DNA of 38,716 bases from Bradyrhizobium sp. Lineage in GTDB: Bacteria > Pseudomonadota > Alphaproteobacteria > Rhizobiales > Xanthobacteraceae. Location: positions 1-38,716 of the forward strand of contig NZ_JAUYQU010000211.1 of the NCBI RefSeq assembly GCF_030697065.1, written 5' to 3'. The notes beneath the pieces are model-generated. The model saw nothing but the letters and a program-made list of their open reading frames with translations, was not told the origin of the DNA and made no database searches. The position numbers and the translations under genes are program-made. How positions within the stretch are numbered: position 1 is the first letter of the stretch; the number at the start of each line of letters is the position of its first letter. Positions 17,974 to 25,760 of this stretch are shown in pieces.

Positions 17974-18404
17974 GATGACTGCTTCTCTTGTCCCCTCTCC
18001 CGCTTGCGGGGGAGGGTCAGGGTGGGGGCTCTCTCGGCACAAACAGCGGCAATGGTTTCGAGGACACCGGCTCGATTGCTCATCACGTCGTGATTGCTGA
18101 AGCGGAGCACCCGAAAGCCTTCCGCCTCAATCACAGCCGACCGAGCAGCATCCGCCTGCTCGCCACGGTCGGAGAAATGTTGGCCGCCATCGAGCTCGAT
18201 CACCACTCTGGCTGCATGGCACATGAAGTCCGCGATATAGTTGCCGATAGGCACCTGGCGGCGAAAGCCGGCGCCGTTAAGCCGATGATCCCGCAACTCC
18301 GACCACAGGAGGCGTTCGACGTCGGTGGAGTTTCGTCGGAGCGCGCGCGCGTTCGAGCGCAGCTTTGGGGTGACTTTCCACTTCGCACTTTTCTCGTCAG
18401 CCAT
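17970..18404 (-). CDS. DUF559 endonuclease-like protein inserted between pheS and pheT
   Basis: This 144-residue protein of the DUF559 family has a Vsr-like PD-(D/E)XK nuclease fold. Visible features are [19 protein letters not shown], then [15 protein letters not shown] with a candidate active-site Asp, [10 protein letters not shown] with the paired acidic residues and QH, and [13 protein letters not shown]. These match the conserved blocks, so it looks intact. The last 20 or so residues ([19 protein letters not shown]) are encoded by one copy of the local palindromic repeat, which the gene has absorbed. GAGG lies five bases before the ATG at 18404. The stop shares ATGA with the pheT start. 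Whether it cuts DNA, and what it does in a tRNA-synthetase operon, is unknown. Related proteins are often scattered near repeats. Confidence 0.85.
   Translation of the reverse strand: MADEKSAKWKVTPKLRSNARALRRNSTDVERLLWSELRDHRLNGAGFRRQVPIGNYIADFMCHAARVVIELDGGQHFSDRGEQADAARSAVIEAEGFRVLRFSNHDVMSNRAGVLETIAAVCAERAPTLTLPRKRERGQEKQSS
17991..18035. repeat. Palindromic repeat, CTCCCGCTTGCGGGGGAG family, copy 1
   Basis: The 45-bp unit contains the hairpin CTCCCGCTTGCGGGGGAG followed by a G-rich tail. A near-identical copy lies at 18558-18602 in the same orientation and an inverted one at 18421-18465. This copy encodes the C-terminus of the DUF559 protein on the minus strand. Confidence 0.85.
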
Positions 18405-18420
18405 GCAGACCTCAGATGCC

Positions 18421-18465
18421 GAGAGACCCCCACCCCAACCCTCCCCCGCAAGCGGGAGAGGGGGC
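18421..18465. repeat. Palindromic repeat, CTCCCGCTTGCGGGGGAG family, copy 2 (inverted)
   Basis: This unit has the reverse orientation of the copies at 17991 and 18558, with the central CTCCCCCGCAAGCGGGAG hairpin (one C more on one side). It lies 17 bp upstream of the DUF559 start codon on the minus strand, so it would be transcribed in that gene's leader. Confidence 0.8.
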
Positions 18466-18557
18466 TCGACCTGTCGCTCGGATAGACGGTACGTATCCCC
18501 GCATACACGTGGGATTGAAATGTGGAGACGAAAGGTATCAGCCCCAGTCTCAGTCTG

Positions 18558-18602
18558 TCCCCTCTCCCGCTTGCGGGGGAGGGTTAGGGTGGGGGCTCTC
18601 TC
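18558..18602. repeat. Palindromic repeat, CTCCCGCTTGCGGGGGAG family, copy 3
   Basis: This unit differs from copy 1 by a single base in the tail (TTAGGG instead of TCAGGG). It lies 66 bp downstream of the pheS stop. Copies 1 and 3 bracket the DUF559 gene in direct orientation. Confidence 0.85.
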
Positions 18603-18667
18603 AGCGTTGGCGTTGGCAGTGGCAGCGGAAAGCCATGCGGGCCCGGAGGCTGGCTCGCTCGGCCCGA

Positions 18668-19750
18668 TCACGTGCTCAATCCTCCCGCCAGCGTCGGGAC
18701 GTCGAGCGGCTTGAAGCCGTAATGGCTGAGCCAGCGTGTATCGCTGTCGAACAGCTGCCGCAGATCCGACATGCCGTATTTGAGCATCGCGATGCGGTCG
18801 ATGCCCATGCCCCAGGCGAAGCCCTGGTAGACATCGGGATCGATGCCGCAGGCGCGCAGCACGTTCGGATGCACCATGCCGCAGCCCAGAATCTCCAGCC
18901 AGTCCTCGCCCTCGCCGAAGCGGATCTCGCCCTTGTCGCGGCGGCACTGGATGTCGACCTCGAGCGACGGCTCGGTGAAGGGGAAGAACGACGGCCGGAA
19001 CCGCATGTTGATATTATCGACCTCGAAGAACGCCTTGCAGAACTCGTGCAGGATCCATTTGAGGTGGCCGAGATGCGAGCCCTTGTCGATGACGAGGCCC
19101 TCGACCTGGTGAAACTGCGGCGTATGGGTGGCGTCGGAATCGATGCGGTAGGTGCGCCCCGGACAGACGATGCGGATCGGCGGCTGCTGCGTCAGCATGG
19201 TGCGCACCTGCACCGGCGAGGTGTGGGTGCGCAGCAGCATGCGCGAGCCGTCGGGCTTCGGATTGAAGAAGAAGGTGTCGTGCATCTCGCGGGCGGGATG
19301 GCCCTCGGGAAAATTCAGTTTGGTGAAATTGTAGTCGTCGGTCTCGATATCGGGACCTTCGGCGATGGCGAAGCCCATGTCGGCGAAGATGGTGGTGAGT
19401 TCGTCCATCACCTGGCTGAGCGGATGGATCCGGCCCTGCTCGGCGGGGGTCTCCCGCAACGGCAACGTGACGTCGATGGTTTCCGAGGCCAGCCTCGCGT
19501 CGAGGGCTGCTGATTTCAGGATGTCGCGGCGCGCGGTCAGCGCCTGCGTCACGGTATCCTTGGCGAGGTTGATCGCCGCGCCCTGGGTCCTGCGTTCGTC
19601 CGGCGACATCTTGCCGAGCGTCGACAGCAGCGCCGAGATCGATCCCTTCTTGCCGAGCGCTGCGACGCGCACCGCTTCGAGCGCGGTTTCGTCGCCGGCG
19701 GCGGCGATGTCGGAGAGAATGGTCTGTTCGAGTGTTGCGAGGTCGGACAT
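18668..19750 (-). CDS. pheS: Phenylalanyl-tRNA synthetase alpha subunit
   Basis: This 360-residue catalytic subunit belongs to the class II synthetases and activates Phe and joins it to tRNA-Phe. The N-terminal coiled-coil ([19 protein letters not shown] onward, about 1-90) binds tRNA. The class II motifs follow: [19 protein letters not shown], the motif 2 region with [12 protein letters not shown] and [18 protein letters not shown], then [10 protein letters not shown] and motif 3 [17 protein letters not shown]. Length and all motifs are standard. The ATG at 19750 gives the usual N-terminus; the frame is open further upstream but only through intergenic repeat sequence. The gene follows rplT in the conserved infC-rpmI-rplT-pheST order, with 174 bp between. 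Confidence 0.97.
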   Translation of the reverse strand: MSDLATLEQTILSDIAAAGDETALEAVRVAALGKKGSISALLSTLGKMSPDERRTQGAAINLAKDTVTQALTARRDILKSAALDARLASETIDVTLPLRETPAEQGRIHPLSQVMDELTTIFADMGFAIAEGPDIETDDYNFTKLNFPEGHPAREMHDTFFFNPKPDGSRMLLRTHTSPVQVRTMLTQQPPIRIVCPGRTYRIDSDATHTPQFHQVEGLVIDKGSHLGHLKWILHEFCKAFFEVDNINMRFRPSFFPFTEPSLEVDIQCRRDKGEIRFGEGEDWLEILGCGMVHPNVLRACGIDPDVYQGFAWGMGIDRIAMLKYGMSDLRQLFDSDTRWLSHYGFKPLDVPTLAGGLST

Positions 19751-19798
19751 GGCGACGGGCACCTGTTGGGAGCAAGCGACAGTCCGGCATACGGGATC

Positions 19799-19888
19799 GT
19801 CATCATCCGCGAAGGCGGATGATCCAGTAACCCCGGGGTCACGATGTAGTCGGTGGTTACTGGATGCCCCGCCTTCGCGGGGCATGAC
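19799..19888. repeat. Palindromic repeat, CGCGAAGGCGGA/GATCCAGTA family, copy 1
   Basis: The left half carries CCGCGAAGGCGGATGATCCAG and the right half TACTGGATGCCCCGCCTTCG plus GGGGCATGAC; the halves are roughly inverted with a variable centre. Copies 2 and 3 lie at 22941-23043 and 24489-24594. This copy lies between rplT and pheS, where enterobacteria keep the pheM attenuator, and could act as a terminator or attenuator hairpin. Confidence 0.8.
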
Positions 19889-19924
19889 ACCGGAGTTGCA
19901 GGACGTCGCAGTGATTGCGACGGC

Positions 19925-20284
19925 TTACGCCGCCAGCGCGGCCTTGGCCTTTTCGGCGATCGCCTGGAATGCCGCCGGCTCGTGGATCGCGAGATCCGAC
20001 AGCACCTTGCGGTCGACCGTGATGCCCGACTTGGCGAGACCGTTGATGAACACGCTGTAGGTCATGCCGAGCGGACGCACCGCGGCATTGAGGCGCTGGA
20101 TCCACAGCGCGCGGAAGGTGCGCTTCTTGCGCTTGCGGTCGCGGAAGGCGTATTGCGCGGCCTTCTCGACCGCGGCCTTGGCGGTGCGGATGGTGTTCTT
20201 GCGGCGGCCGCGGAAACCCTTGGCGAGCTTGTAGACTTTCTTGTGCTTGGCGTGAGAGGTCACACCGCGTTTGACGCGAGACAT
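19925..20284 (-). CDS. rplT: 50S ribosomal protein L20
   Basis: The 119-residue protein is full length and binds 23S rRNA early in assembly of the large subunit. The family pattern is clear: [20 protein letters not shown], then [40 protein letters not shown] and [26 protein letters not shown] lies seven bases before the ATG. It follows rpmI by 89 bp and should share its transcript. In other bacteria L20 also represses its own operon by binding the leader mRNA; I did not find that site here. Confidence 0.98.
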   Translation of the reverse strand: MSRVKRGVTSHAKHKKVYKLAKGFRGRRKNTIRTAKAAVEKAAQYAFRDRKRKKRTFRALWIQRLNAAVRPLGMTYSVFINGLAKSGITVDRKVLSDLAIHEPAAFQAIAEKAKAALAA

Positions 20285-20373
20285 GACGGGTCTCCTTCAT
20301 AAGGATAATGGGTGACGGATCGCCGCGCGGGGCGCGGCTCGGCTGTTATGGACGGCGTAAACGGCCTGAGCGA

Positions 20374-20574
20374 TCAGGCGTTCGGCAAGAAATACTTCTT
20401 GATGTTGTCGCCGTCGGTCTTGAACAGCACGCGGGTGCCGCGGAGCTGACGAATCTGCTTCTTCGTCCGCTTGATCATGCCGTGGCGCTTGCCGCGCTGG
20501 GCGGCCATCACTTTGCCGGTGGCAGTCACCTTGAAGCGCTTTTTAGCGCCTGACTTGGTCTTCAGCTTGGGCAT
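20374..20574 (-). CDS. rpmI: 50S ribosomal protein L35
   Basis: This 66-residue basic protein has the unmistakable L35 pattern [20 protein letters not shown], then [20 protein letters not shown] and KKYFLPNA at the C-terminus. AGGAG stands six bases before the ATG at 20574. It is the first gene of the rpmI-rplT-pheS unit here. infC, normally adjacent upstream, lies 774 bp away, separated by a plus-strand gene and by a terminator behind infC. L35 must therefore have its own promoter in the 260 bp upstream of the start, although I could not pick out a convincing -35/-10 pair. Confidence 0.97.
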   Translation of the reverse strand: MPKLKTKSGAKKRFKVTATGKVMAAQRGKRHGMIKRTKKQIRQLRGTRVLFKTDGDNIKKYFLPNA

Positions 20575-20833
20575 TTGGCTCTCCTGTGGCCGAACGAAAG
20601 ACGCGCCCAAAGGGGCGCTTCCGCGGCTAAAATGCTCGTTAGAGCGTTGAAAGTGCTTGGTTATTTCTGAAATGAAATGACCCGCACGGACATCGACACG
20701 GCAGCCCTTGATCAGCCGGGCGATGAAGGTTGCGCTTATGGCAGAGCCAAGCGAGATTGGCAACGATGAACCGCGGAACCGGGACTTCCGACCTATCGTC
20801 ACCACGCCATCAGCATCACGCCAAAGGACGCAA

Positions 20834-21253
20834 ATGTCTTTTTCAGCTCAATCGATTATTTTCCGCAATTTCAAGGTTTCACGCGCCTTCCGATGGATAC
20901 TCGTCGCTGCCGCGCTCTCCGCCGTCGCCGCACCGGATACCGCGGACGCCCGGACTGCCCGGCCGGGAGCCTTTGACGGCACCTGGAACGTGACGTTCAC
21001 GCCCCGGGCCGGTAACTGCCATGCCAGTAACACTGTACCTTTCAACGTCCACGGCACGCGCGTTTCGTCGGCCGGGGGCGGCAAGGTCACCGGCGGTATC
21101 AGCCGCAACGGCACCGTCACCGTCAGGATCACCGTCGGCGCCTCATGGGCAGATGGCCGCGGCCGGCTCGCCGGCAATTCGGGCACCGGCCGCTGGAGCG
21201 GGTTTATTACCGGCGATCGCTGCAGCGGGGTCTGGCAGGCGATCCGGAGTTAG
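20834..21253 (+). CDS. Small exported protein of unknown function
   Basis: This 139-residue protein has a basic N-terminus and hydrophobic signal segment ([15 protein letters not shown]) ending near ADA, residues 1-37. The mature part of about 100 residues is rich in Gly, Thr and Val and looks like an all-beta domain: [50 protein letters not shown]. The two Cys residues (in GNCHAS and DRCSGVW) could form a disulfide. I recognise the style of small secreted rhizobial proteins but no named family. The ATG at 20834 has AGGA six bases upstream; the frame is open back to 20708 without a signal-like start. It stands on the opposite strand between infC and rpmI. Confidence 0.75.
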   Translation: MSFSAQSIIFRNFKVSRAFRWILVAAALSAVAAPDTADARTARPGAFDGTWNVTFTPRAGNCHASNTVPFNVHGTRVSSAGGGKVTGGISRNGTVTVRITVGASWADGRGRLAGNSGTGRWSGFITGDRCSGVWQAIRS

Positions 21254-21269
21254 CCAGCGATCGGCGCAT

Positions 21270-21304
21270 AAAAAACCGGCCCGCCAGATGATCTGACGGG
21301 CCGG
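21270..21304 (-). terminator. Rho-independent terminator of infC
   Basis: The minus strand reads a GC-rich hairpin, CCGGCCCGTCAGAT paired with the CTGGCGGGCCGG side, followed directly by TTTTTT. It lies 44 bp downstream of the infC stop. On the plus strand the run of A precedes the stem and no T-run follows, so it should be one-directional, although the hairpin also lies 17 bp after the plus-strand gene. Confidence 0.85.
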
Positions 21305-21347
21305 CCTGCTTGTCTGGTAATTTCCAAGAAGGACGTTGCTGCGTCCG

Positions 21348-21887
21348 TCAGCGCGGCGCCAGAACCATCACGACCTGACGGCCCTCGAAACGCGCATCCT
21401 GCTCGACCTTGGCATATTCGGCGACGTCGGCCTTGACCTTGTCCAGCAGCCTCGTGCCGATTTCCTGATGCGCCATTTCGCGACCTCGGTAGCGCAGGGT
21501 GATCTTGACCTTGTCGCCTTCCTCGAAGAACCGCTGCATCGCGCGCATCTTCACGTCGTAATCATGGTCGTCGATCATCGGGCGGAGCTTGATCTCCTTG
21601 ATCTCGACGATCTTCTGTTTCTTGCGGGCCTCGGCGGCCTTTTTCTGGGCGGAATATTTGAACTTCCCGTAATCCATGATCTTGCAAACGGGAGGATTGG
21701 TGTTCGGCGAAATCTCGACGAGGTCCATGCCCGCTTCGAGCGCCATCTTCACGGCGGCGACGGTCTCGACCGTGCCGTGATTCAGGCCGGTCTGATCGAT
21801 CAGCTGAACCTGTGCGTTGCGGATTTCATCATTGGTGCGCGGCCCGTCTTTGGTGGCGGCGGGCGGGGCTCTGTTGGGACGGCGAAT
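21348..21887 (-). CDS. infC: Translation initiation factor IF-3, rare ATT start
   Basis: IF-3 binds the 30S subunit and proofreads start-codon and initiator-tRNA choice. The predicted 179-residue protein begins [20 protein letters not shown] after the start residue, then has the N-domain ([41 protein letters not shown]), a Lys-rich linker helix ([20 protein letters not shown]) and the C-domain ([19 protein letters not shown]). No ATG, GTG or TTG fits: the start is ATT at 21887, with GGAGAG six bases upstream. ATT/ATC/ATA starts are a known trait of infC and let IF-3 repress its own translation. The frame is open further upstream, but that extension resembles no IF-3. A terminator follows the gene. 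Confidence 0.95.
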   Translation of the reverse strand: MRRPNRAPPAATKDGPRTNDEIRNAQVQLIDQTGLNHGTVETVAAVKMALEAGMDLVEISPNTNPPVCKIMDYGKFKYSAQKKAAEARKKQKIVEIKEIKLRPMIDDHDYDVKMRAMQRFFEEGDKVKITLRYRGREMAHQEIGTRLLDKVKADVAEYAKVEQDARFEGRQVVMVLAPR

Positions 21888-22130
21888 GGTTGGCTCTCCA
21901 AGGTTGTGAACGAAGGCGATAGTTTGAAGGAATAAGGCCCGGCGGGCAAGCGAACTCACATCGGCAACGGCAAAAAACCATCGAATGCGAGGCAATTGGT
22001 CGCGCTGCCTGAGATAGAGGGCGCCGGTCTGTTCCGCAAGCGCTGCAAGCGGTCGCCGACCGGGTTTGGCGTCCGTTGTTGACGGATTCCCCAGGCTCAC
22101 TCAAACAGCTGGGAAAGAGGTTACAATTCC

Positions 22131-22919
22131 ATGACCAATTCGACGGCATCCGAACGGGAACCTGATTTCATCGAGGTCGGCGAAGGTGTTGACCGGCGCC
22201 GGATCGCGGTGCGGGCCCGCGAAGGCGCCGTGCCCGGGCTGTTCTGGCTGGGCGGCTTCAATTCGGACATGAAAGGCACCAAGGCGCTGGCGCTGGACGC
22301 ATGGGCCGCCGAACAGGGGCGCGCCTGTGTCCGGTTCGATTATTCCGGCCACGGCGAATCCGGCGGGGCGTTCGTCGACGGCACTATCGGGCGCTGGCTG
22401 GAAGAAAGCGTCGCGGTGTTCGAGCGGTTCTGCCTTGGCCCGCAAATTGCGATCGGCTCCTCGATGGGCGGCTGGATGGCGCTGCTGTTGGCGCGCGAAC
22501 TGGCCAAGCGGCCGGCCAGCCCCGCCTCGCTGGCCGGGCTGGTGCTGATCGCGCCGGCGCCCGACTTCACCGAGCAGCTGATGTGGAACGGTTTTCCACC
22601 GGAGGTGAAGCAGGAGATCGAAACCAGCGGCGTCTGGCTGCGGCCATCGCAATATGGCGAGCCCTATCCGATCACCCGCGCGCTGATCGAGGAGGGCCGC
22701 AACCATCTGTTGCTCGGCAGCGCCATCGAGGTCGGCTGCCCGGTTCGCATCCTGCAGGGGGCGCAGGATCCCGACGTGCCGTGGCAGCACGCCTTCGCGC
22801 TGGCGCACCGGCTGCCGGCTGACGATGTGGTGCTGACCATGATCCAGGACGGCGACCACCGTCTGTCGCGGCCGCAGGACATCGCGCGGATGATCGCGGC
22901 GGTGGCGGAGATCGGGTAG
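22131..22919 (+). CDS. Alpha/beta hydrolase
   Basis: This 262-residue single-domain alpha/beta hydrolase has no signal peptide. It carries the oxyanion-loop region LFWLGGFNSDMKGTKA, then VRFDYSGHGESGG, the nucleophile elbow GSSMGG with Ser111, the acid in GAQDPDVPW and the catalytic His in DGDHRLS, so the triad is complete. The overall form is near the ABHD10/acyl-protein thioesterase-like group, but the natural ester or thioester substrate cannot be inferred. It diverges from infC with 243 bp between and is followed by a palindromic repeat, then the NTF2-like gene. Confidence 0.85.
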   Translation: MTNSTASEREPDFIEVGEGVDRRRIAVRAREGAVPGLFWLGGFNSDMKGTKALALDAWAAEQGRACVRFDYSGHGESGGAFVDGTIGRWLEESVAVFERFCLGPQIAIGSSMGGWMALLLARELAKRPASPASLAGLVLIAPAPDFTEQLMWNGFPPEVKQEIETSGVWLRPSQYGEPYPITRALIEEGRNHLLLGSAIEVGCPVRILQGAQDPDVPWQHAFALAHRLPADDVVLTMIQDGDHRLSRPQDIARMIAAVAEIG

Positions 22920-22940
22920 GCATTAGCGCCCAACCCGCGT

Positions 22941-23043
22941 TGTCATCGTCCGCGAAGGCGGACGATCCAGTACGCCGCGGCCTATCGATTTATCTCACGG
23001 CCTCTGGAATACTGGATGCCCGCCTTCGCGGGCATGACGGCGG
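22941..23043. repeat. Palindromic repeat, CGCGAAGGCGGA/GATCCAGTA family, copy 2
   Basis: The left half has TCCGCGAAGGCGGACGATCC and AGTA; the right half has TACTGGATGCCCGCCTTCGC and GGGCATGACGG, with about 40 bp of unrelated sequence between. It lies between the alpha/beta hydrolase and the NTF2-like gene; its right end lies 17 bp before the next start codon. Confidence 0.8.
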
Positions 23044-23059
23044 AAATATGGGAGACGCC

Positions 23060-23527
23060 ATGAACACATCAGCAATGTTGAAATCATTCTGCGGCGCGGT
23101 CGAGCAACATAACGGCAAGGCGTTCGCCGAACTGTTTACCGAGGACGGCGTCTACCACGACGTGTTTTACGGCGACTTCAGGGGCCGTGCAAAAATCGCC
23201 GAGATGATCGACGACTGGTTTTACCGCACTGCGACGGATTTTCGCTGGGACATGCATGCGCCGGTCAGCGACGGGCACACGCTGTATGCGCGCTACACCT
23301 TCAGCTATCGCTCCCTGCTGCCGGAGGCCAGGGGAGCGCGCGCGATGTTCGAGGGCGTCGCGATCATGACGCTGCGCGACGGCAAGATCGCCGAATATCA
23401 TGAGGTCGCCAACGCCGCGACCGGCTTCGTCGACATGAATTTCGCACCGGAGCGGATCGCCAAGATCATTGCCAGACACGGCGCGGCGCTGAAGGCGCGG
23501 CCGGAGATGGCGCGGCACCTGGCTTGA
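23060..23527 (+). CDS. NTF2-like (SnoaL-type) protein
   Basis: This 155-residue protein has the cone-shaped NTF2-like fold pattern: an N-terminal helix (MLKSFCGAVEQHNGKAFAEL), then FTEDGVYHDVFYGDFRGRAK with the family-typical conserved acidic/aromatic turn, IAEMIDDWF, and C-terminal strands ending LRDGKIAEYHEVANAATGFV. Such proteins are small-molecule isomerases, cyclases or binding proteins; nothing identifies a substrate. GGGAGA stands directly before the ATG at 23060. The frame extends upstream to 22940 through the palindromic repeat, which is not likely coding. It is followed by another repeat. Confidence 0.82.
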   Translation: MNTSAMLKSFCGAVEQHNGKAFAELFTEDGVYHDVFYGDFRGRAKIAEMIDDWFYRTATDFRWDMHAPVSDGHTLYARYTFSYRSLLPEARGARAMFEGVAIMTLRDGKIAEYHEVANAATGFVDMNFAPERIAKIIARHGAALKARPEMARHLA

Positions 23528-23536
23528 TGCCACTCC

Positions 23537-23622
23537 CGTCATTGCGAGCGAAGCGAAGCAATCCACTCTTTCTTGTGCTTCAAGATGGATTGCTTCGTCG
23601 CAAGTGCTCCTCGCAATGACGG
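23537..23622. repeat. Palindromic repeat, GAAGCGAAGCAATCCA family
   Basis: The left half CGTCATTGCGAGCGAAGCGA plus AGCAATCCA is mirrored by TGGATTGCTTCGTCGCAAG and CTCGCAATGACGG on the right, with about 20 bp between. It fills the gap between the convergent NTF2-like and thioesterase genes and may end both transcripts. It is a different family from the other palindromic repeats of the window. Confidence 0.8.
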
Positions 23623-23638
23623 CGTTGATACTGGGCGA

Positions 23639-24442
23639 CTACGGCGGTGCCGGCGGGAGTTTCGCCATCGGCTTCTTCTGCGCCAGCGCCGCCACCGTCG
23701 AGGTGCCGATCGGGCCCTGCTCGTCATAGAGCCAGCATTCGCCGATCGCGACGCCGTCGGTGGCGTGGTGGTTCACCACTTCGAAACCGATCCATCGGGT
23801 CACCGGCAGGCGGTGCAGGTAGAGCGTGACGTCGCTGTTGATGTAGCCGAGGCCCTGGTCGCCGGCATTGGCGAACGGGCTGGCGAAGTCGGCCCCGGTG
23901 GCGACGTGGACGAACGGCGTCATCGGCACGCCCTCGACCAGTTCGCGCACTTCGCTCATCCACAGCCGCCGCGGCCCGAGCGAACCCATCGCGCCCACGA
24001 TCGGCCGTGTGCTCCATTTGCCGTTCATGCCGAGCCTGGGATCGGTCGGTGCCGGAATGTCCGCCGGCTTAGGCGCGTCCCAATTCGCGGGCGACCAGAC
24101 ATTGCCCGGGGCGTTTTCGGTTCGCCGCAGCAACTGGCATGACGCGCGCGCCATGCTGACGCCGCCGGAGAGAAATTCAGCCTCGACCACCTTGATGCGG
24201 ATGCCGTCGCGCACCAGTCTGGTGGTGACCTCGACCGGCGTGTTGATGTTCGGCAGCCGGAACATGTCGACCGTCAGCCGTGCCGGCATGAAATCGTCGG
24301 AGCCGTGGCGCTGCTCGATCGCAAACGCGAGCAGGCCTATGACGACGCGACCGTGCATCGAGTTCGGATCCCACGGCCCGTTCGCCGCCTGCGTGGGAAT
24401 GAAGGCGTCGCGGTCCTGGGTGAAGAAGGGTTGATTTGTCAT
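23639..24442 (-). CDS. TesB-like acyl-CoA thioesterase family protein
   Basis: This 267-residue protein resembles the thioesterase-like superfamily with a double hot-dog fold (TesB/acyl-CoA thioesterase II type). The N-terminal part has HGRVVIGLLAFAIEQRHG, ARLTVDMFRLPNINTPVEV and VVEAEFLSGGVSMARASCQL; the C-terminal hot dog includes FASPFANAGDQGLGYINSDV, LYLHRLPVTRWIGFEV and GVAIGECWLYDEQGPIG. The last motif, with its terminal strand and small linker, is typical. The acyl substrate is unknown. The ATG at 24442 is chosen because upstream sequence in frame enters the palindromic repeat. The neighbour upstream on the same strand is queG, 157 bp away across that repeat. Confidence 0.8.
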   Translation of the reverse strand: MTNQPFFTQDRDAFIPTQAANGPWDPNSMHGRVVIGLLAFAIEQRHGSDDFMPARLTVDMFRLPNINTPVEVTTRLVRDGIRIKVVEAEFLSGGVSMARASCQLLRRTENAPGNVWSPANWDAPKPADIPAPTDPRLGMNGKWSTRPIVGAMGSLGPRRLWMSEVRELVEGVPMTPFVHVATGADFASPFANAGDQGLGYINSDVTLYLHRLPVTRWIGFEVVNHHATDGVAIGECWLYDEQGPIGTSTVAALAQKKPMAKLPPAPP

Positions 24443-24488
24443 GGCGCGGGACCATGACGGAATTTGCAGGGTGAAATCAACCCCGGCT

Positions 24489-24594
24489 GTCATCGTCCGC
24501 GAAGGCGGACGATCCAGTACGCTGCGGCCCCTCGGTTGAATTCGGACTTCTGTGGAATACTGGATGCCCCGCCTTCGCGGGGCATGACGGCGGA
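24489..24594. repeat. Palindromic repeat, CGCGAAGGCGGA/GATCCAGTA family, copy 3
   Basis: It has the same arms as copy 2 (CGTCCGCGAAGGCGGACGAT left; TACTGGATGCCCCGCCTTCG right). The centre also shares CGGCC and TCTGTGGAATAC-like bases with copy 2. It lies between the queG stop and the thioesterase start, so readthrough from queG would have to pass its hairpin. Confidence 0.8.
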
Positions 24595-24599
24595 ATATT

Positions 24600-25760
24600 T
24601 CAGGCGCGCCATTCCGCGCGCACCGTCTCATCCGGCTCGGCGTTCATCGCTCCCGCCGCCAGCTCCTCGAACGCCTCGCGACTGACCAATTGCGACAGCG
24701 CCCATACCGCCGCGCCGCGCACCAGCGGGCTGGCGTCATCGAGCAGGCGTTCGGCCTCGGCGGCCAGCGCCGCGTCACCGGAGTTGCCGATCGCGATCAG
24801 CACGTTGCGCACGAAGCGGTCGCGGCCGATGCGCTTGACCGGCGATCTTGTAAAGCGCGCCCGGAACGCGGCATCGTCGAGCCGCGCCAGCTCGGCCAGC
24901 GTCGGCGCGCGCAAATCCTCCCGCGCGGCCAGCCTGGTTTCGCGTCCGGCCTGCGCGAACTTGTTCCAGGGACAGACGGCCAGGCAATCGTCGCAGCCAT
25001 AGATGCGGTTGCCGATGGCTTTGCGAAATTCGGGCGGGATCGGGCCCTTGCTCTCGATGGTGAGATAGGAAATGCAGCGACGCGCATCGAGCCTGTAGGG
25101 CGCCGGAAATGCGGCCGTCGGGCATATATCGAGGCAGGCCTGGCACGAGCCGCAATGGTCGATGTCGGCGACGTCGCGCGGCAGTTCCAGCGTGGTGAAG
25201 ATCGCGCCGAGGAACAGCCAGGAGCCGAATTCGCGCGACACCAGGTTGGTGTGCTTGCCCTGCCAGCCCAGCCCCGCCGCCTGCGCCAGCGGCTTTTCCA
25301 TCACAGCGGCGGTGTCGACGAACACCTTGACCTCGCAGCCCTGGGCCGCGACCAGCCAGCGCGCCAGCGCCTTCAGCCGCTTCTTGATCAGATCGTGGTA
25401 GTCGTCGCCCTGTGCATAGACCGAGATGGCGCCGCGCAGGCGCTGCGCCAGGATATCGAGCGGATTCCGGTCGGGCCCGTAATTGACGCCGAGCATGATC
25501 ACCGAACGCACCTCCGGCCACAGCCCGCGCGGATCGGCGCGGCGTTCGGGACGGTCCGCCAGCCACTCCATGTCGCCATGCGCGCCGGCGGCGATGAAAT
25601 CGCGAAAATGCCTTGCGGCCTGCGCGATCGAATCCGGACCGGTGACGCCGACGCAGTCGAAGCCGAGCGCGCGGGCTTCGCGGGCGAGGGCGCCCTTGAG
25701 ATCGGTACTCAGAAATCCAGATCCACATAGGTCCGCGACGCCGGCACGCCGGCCAGCCAT
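24600..25760 (-). CDS. queG: Epoxyqueuosine reductase
   Basis: QueG makes the last step of queuosine synthesis in tRNA, reducing epoxyqueuosine with a cobalamin cofactor and two [4Fe-4S] clusters. Both cluster motifs are visible: [16 protein letters not shown] and, further on, [34 protein letters not shown], and [16 protein letters not shown] are typical of the cobalamin-binding N-domain. The C-terminus has HEAT-like helices ([15 protein letters not shown]). The start is uncertain. The ATG at 25760 gives 386 residues but overlaps the GST-fold gene by 52 bp. The homologous N-terminus seems to begin at [18 protein letters not shown], which would use CTG at 25712 inside a CTGA overlap with the stop of the upstream gene. 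The two genes are certainly coupled. Confidence 0.92.
   Translation of the reverse strand: MAGRRAGVADLCGSGFLSTDLKGALAREARALGFDCVGVTGPDSIAQAARHFRDFIAAGAHGDMEWLADRPERRADPRGLWPEVRSVIMLGVNYGPDRNPLDILAQRLRGAISVYAQGDDYHDLIKKRLKALARWLVAAQGCEVKVFVDTAAVMEKPLAQAAGLGWQGKHTNLVSREFGSWLFLGAIFTTLELPRDVADIDHCGSCQACLDICPTAAFPAPYRLDARRCISYLTIESKGPIPPEFRKAIGNRIYGCDDCLAVCPWNKFAQAGRETRLAAREDLRAPTLAELARLDDAAFRARFTRSPVKRIGRDRFVRNVLIAIGNSGDAALAAEAERLLDDASPLVRGAAVWALSQLVSREAFEELAAGAMNAEPDETVRAEWRA

Noticed and set aside
15769..18093. Long plus-strand open frame opposite pheT
   Set aside because: It mirrors pheT in a high-GC frame; composition is Arg/His/Asp/Gln-rich and no domain is visible.
17991..18602. Three similar repeats as a possible CRISPR array
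   Set aside because: The units are palindromic, differ in orientation, have unequal spacing of hundreds of bases and surround a gene; no cas genes are near.
21888..22100. N-terminal extension of IF-3
   Set aside because: The extra 71 codons resemble no IF-3, and the rare ATT start with a ribosome binding site explains the gene.
22940..23059. Upstream extension of the NTF2-like gene
   Set aside because: The extra residues are encoded by the palindromic repeat, while an ATG at 23060 has a perfectly placed GGGAGA.
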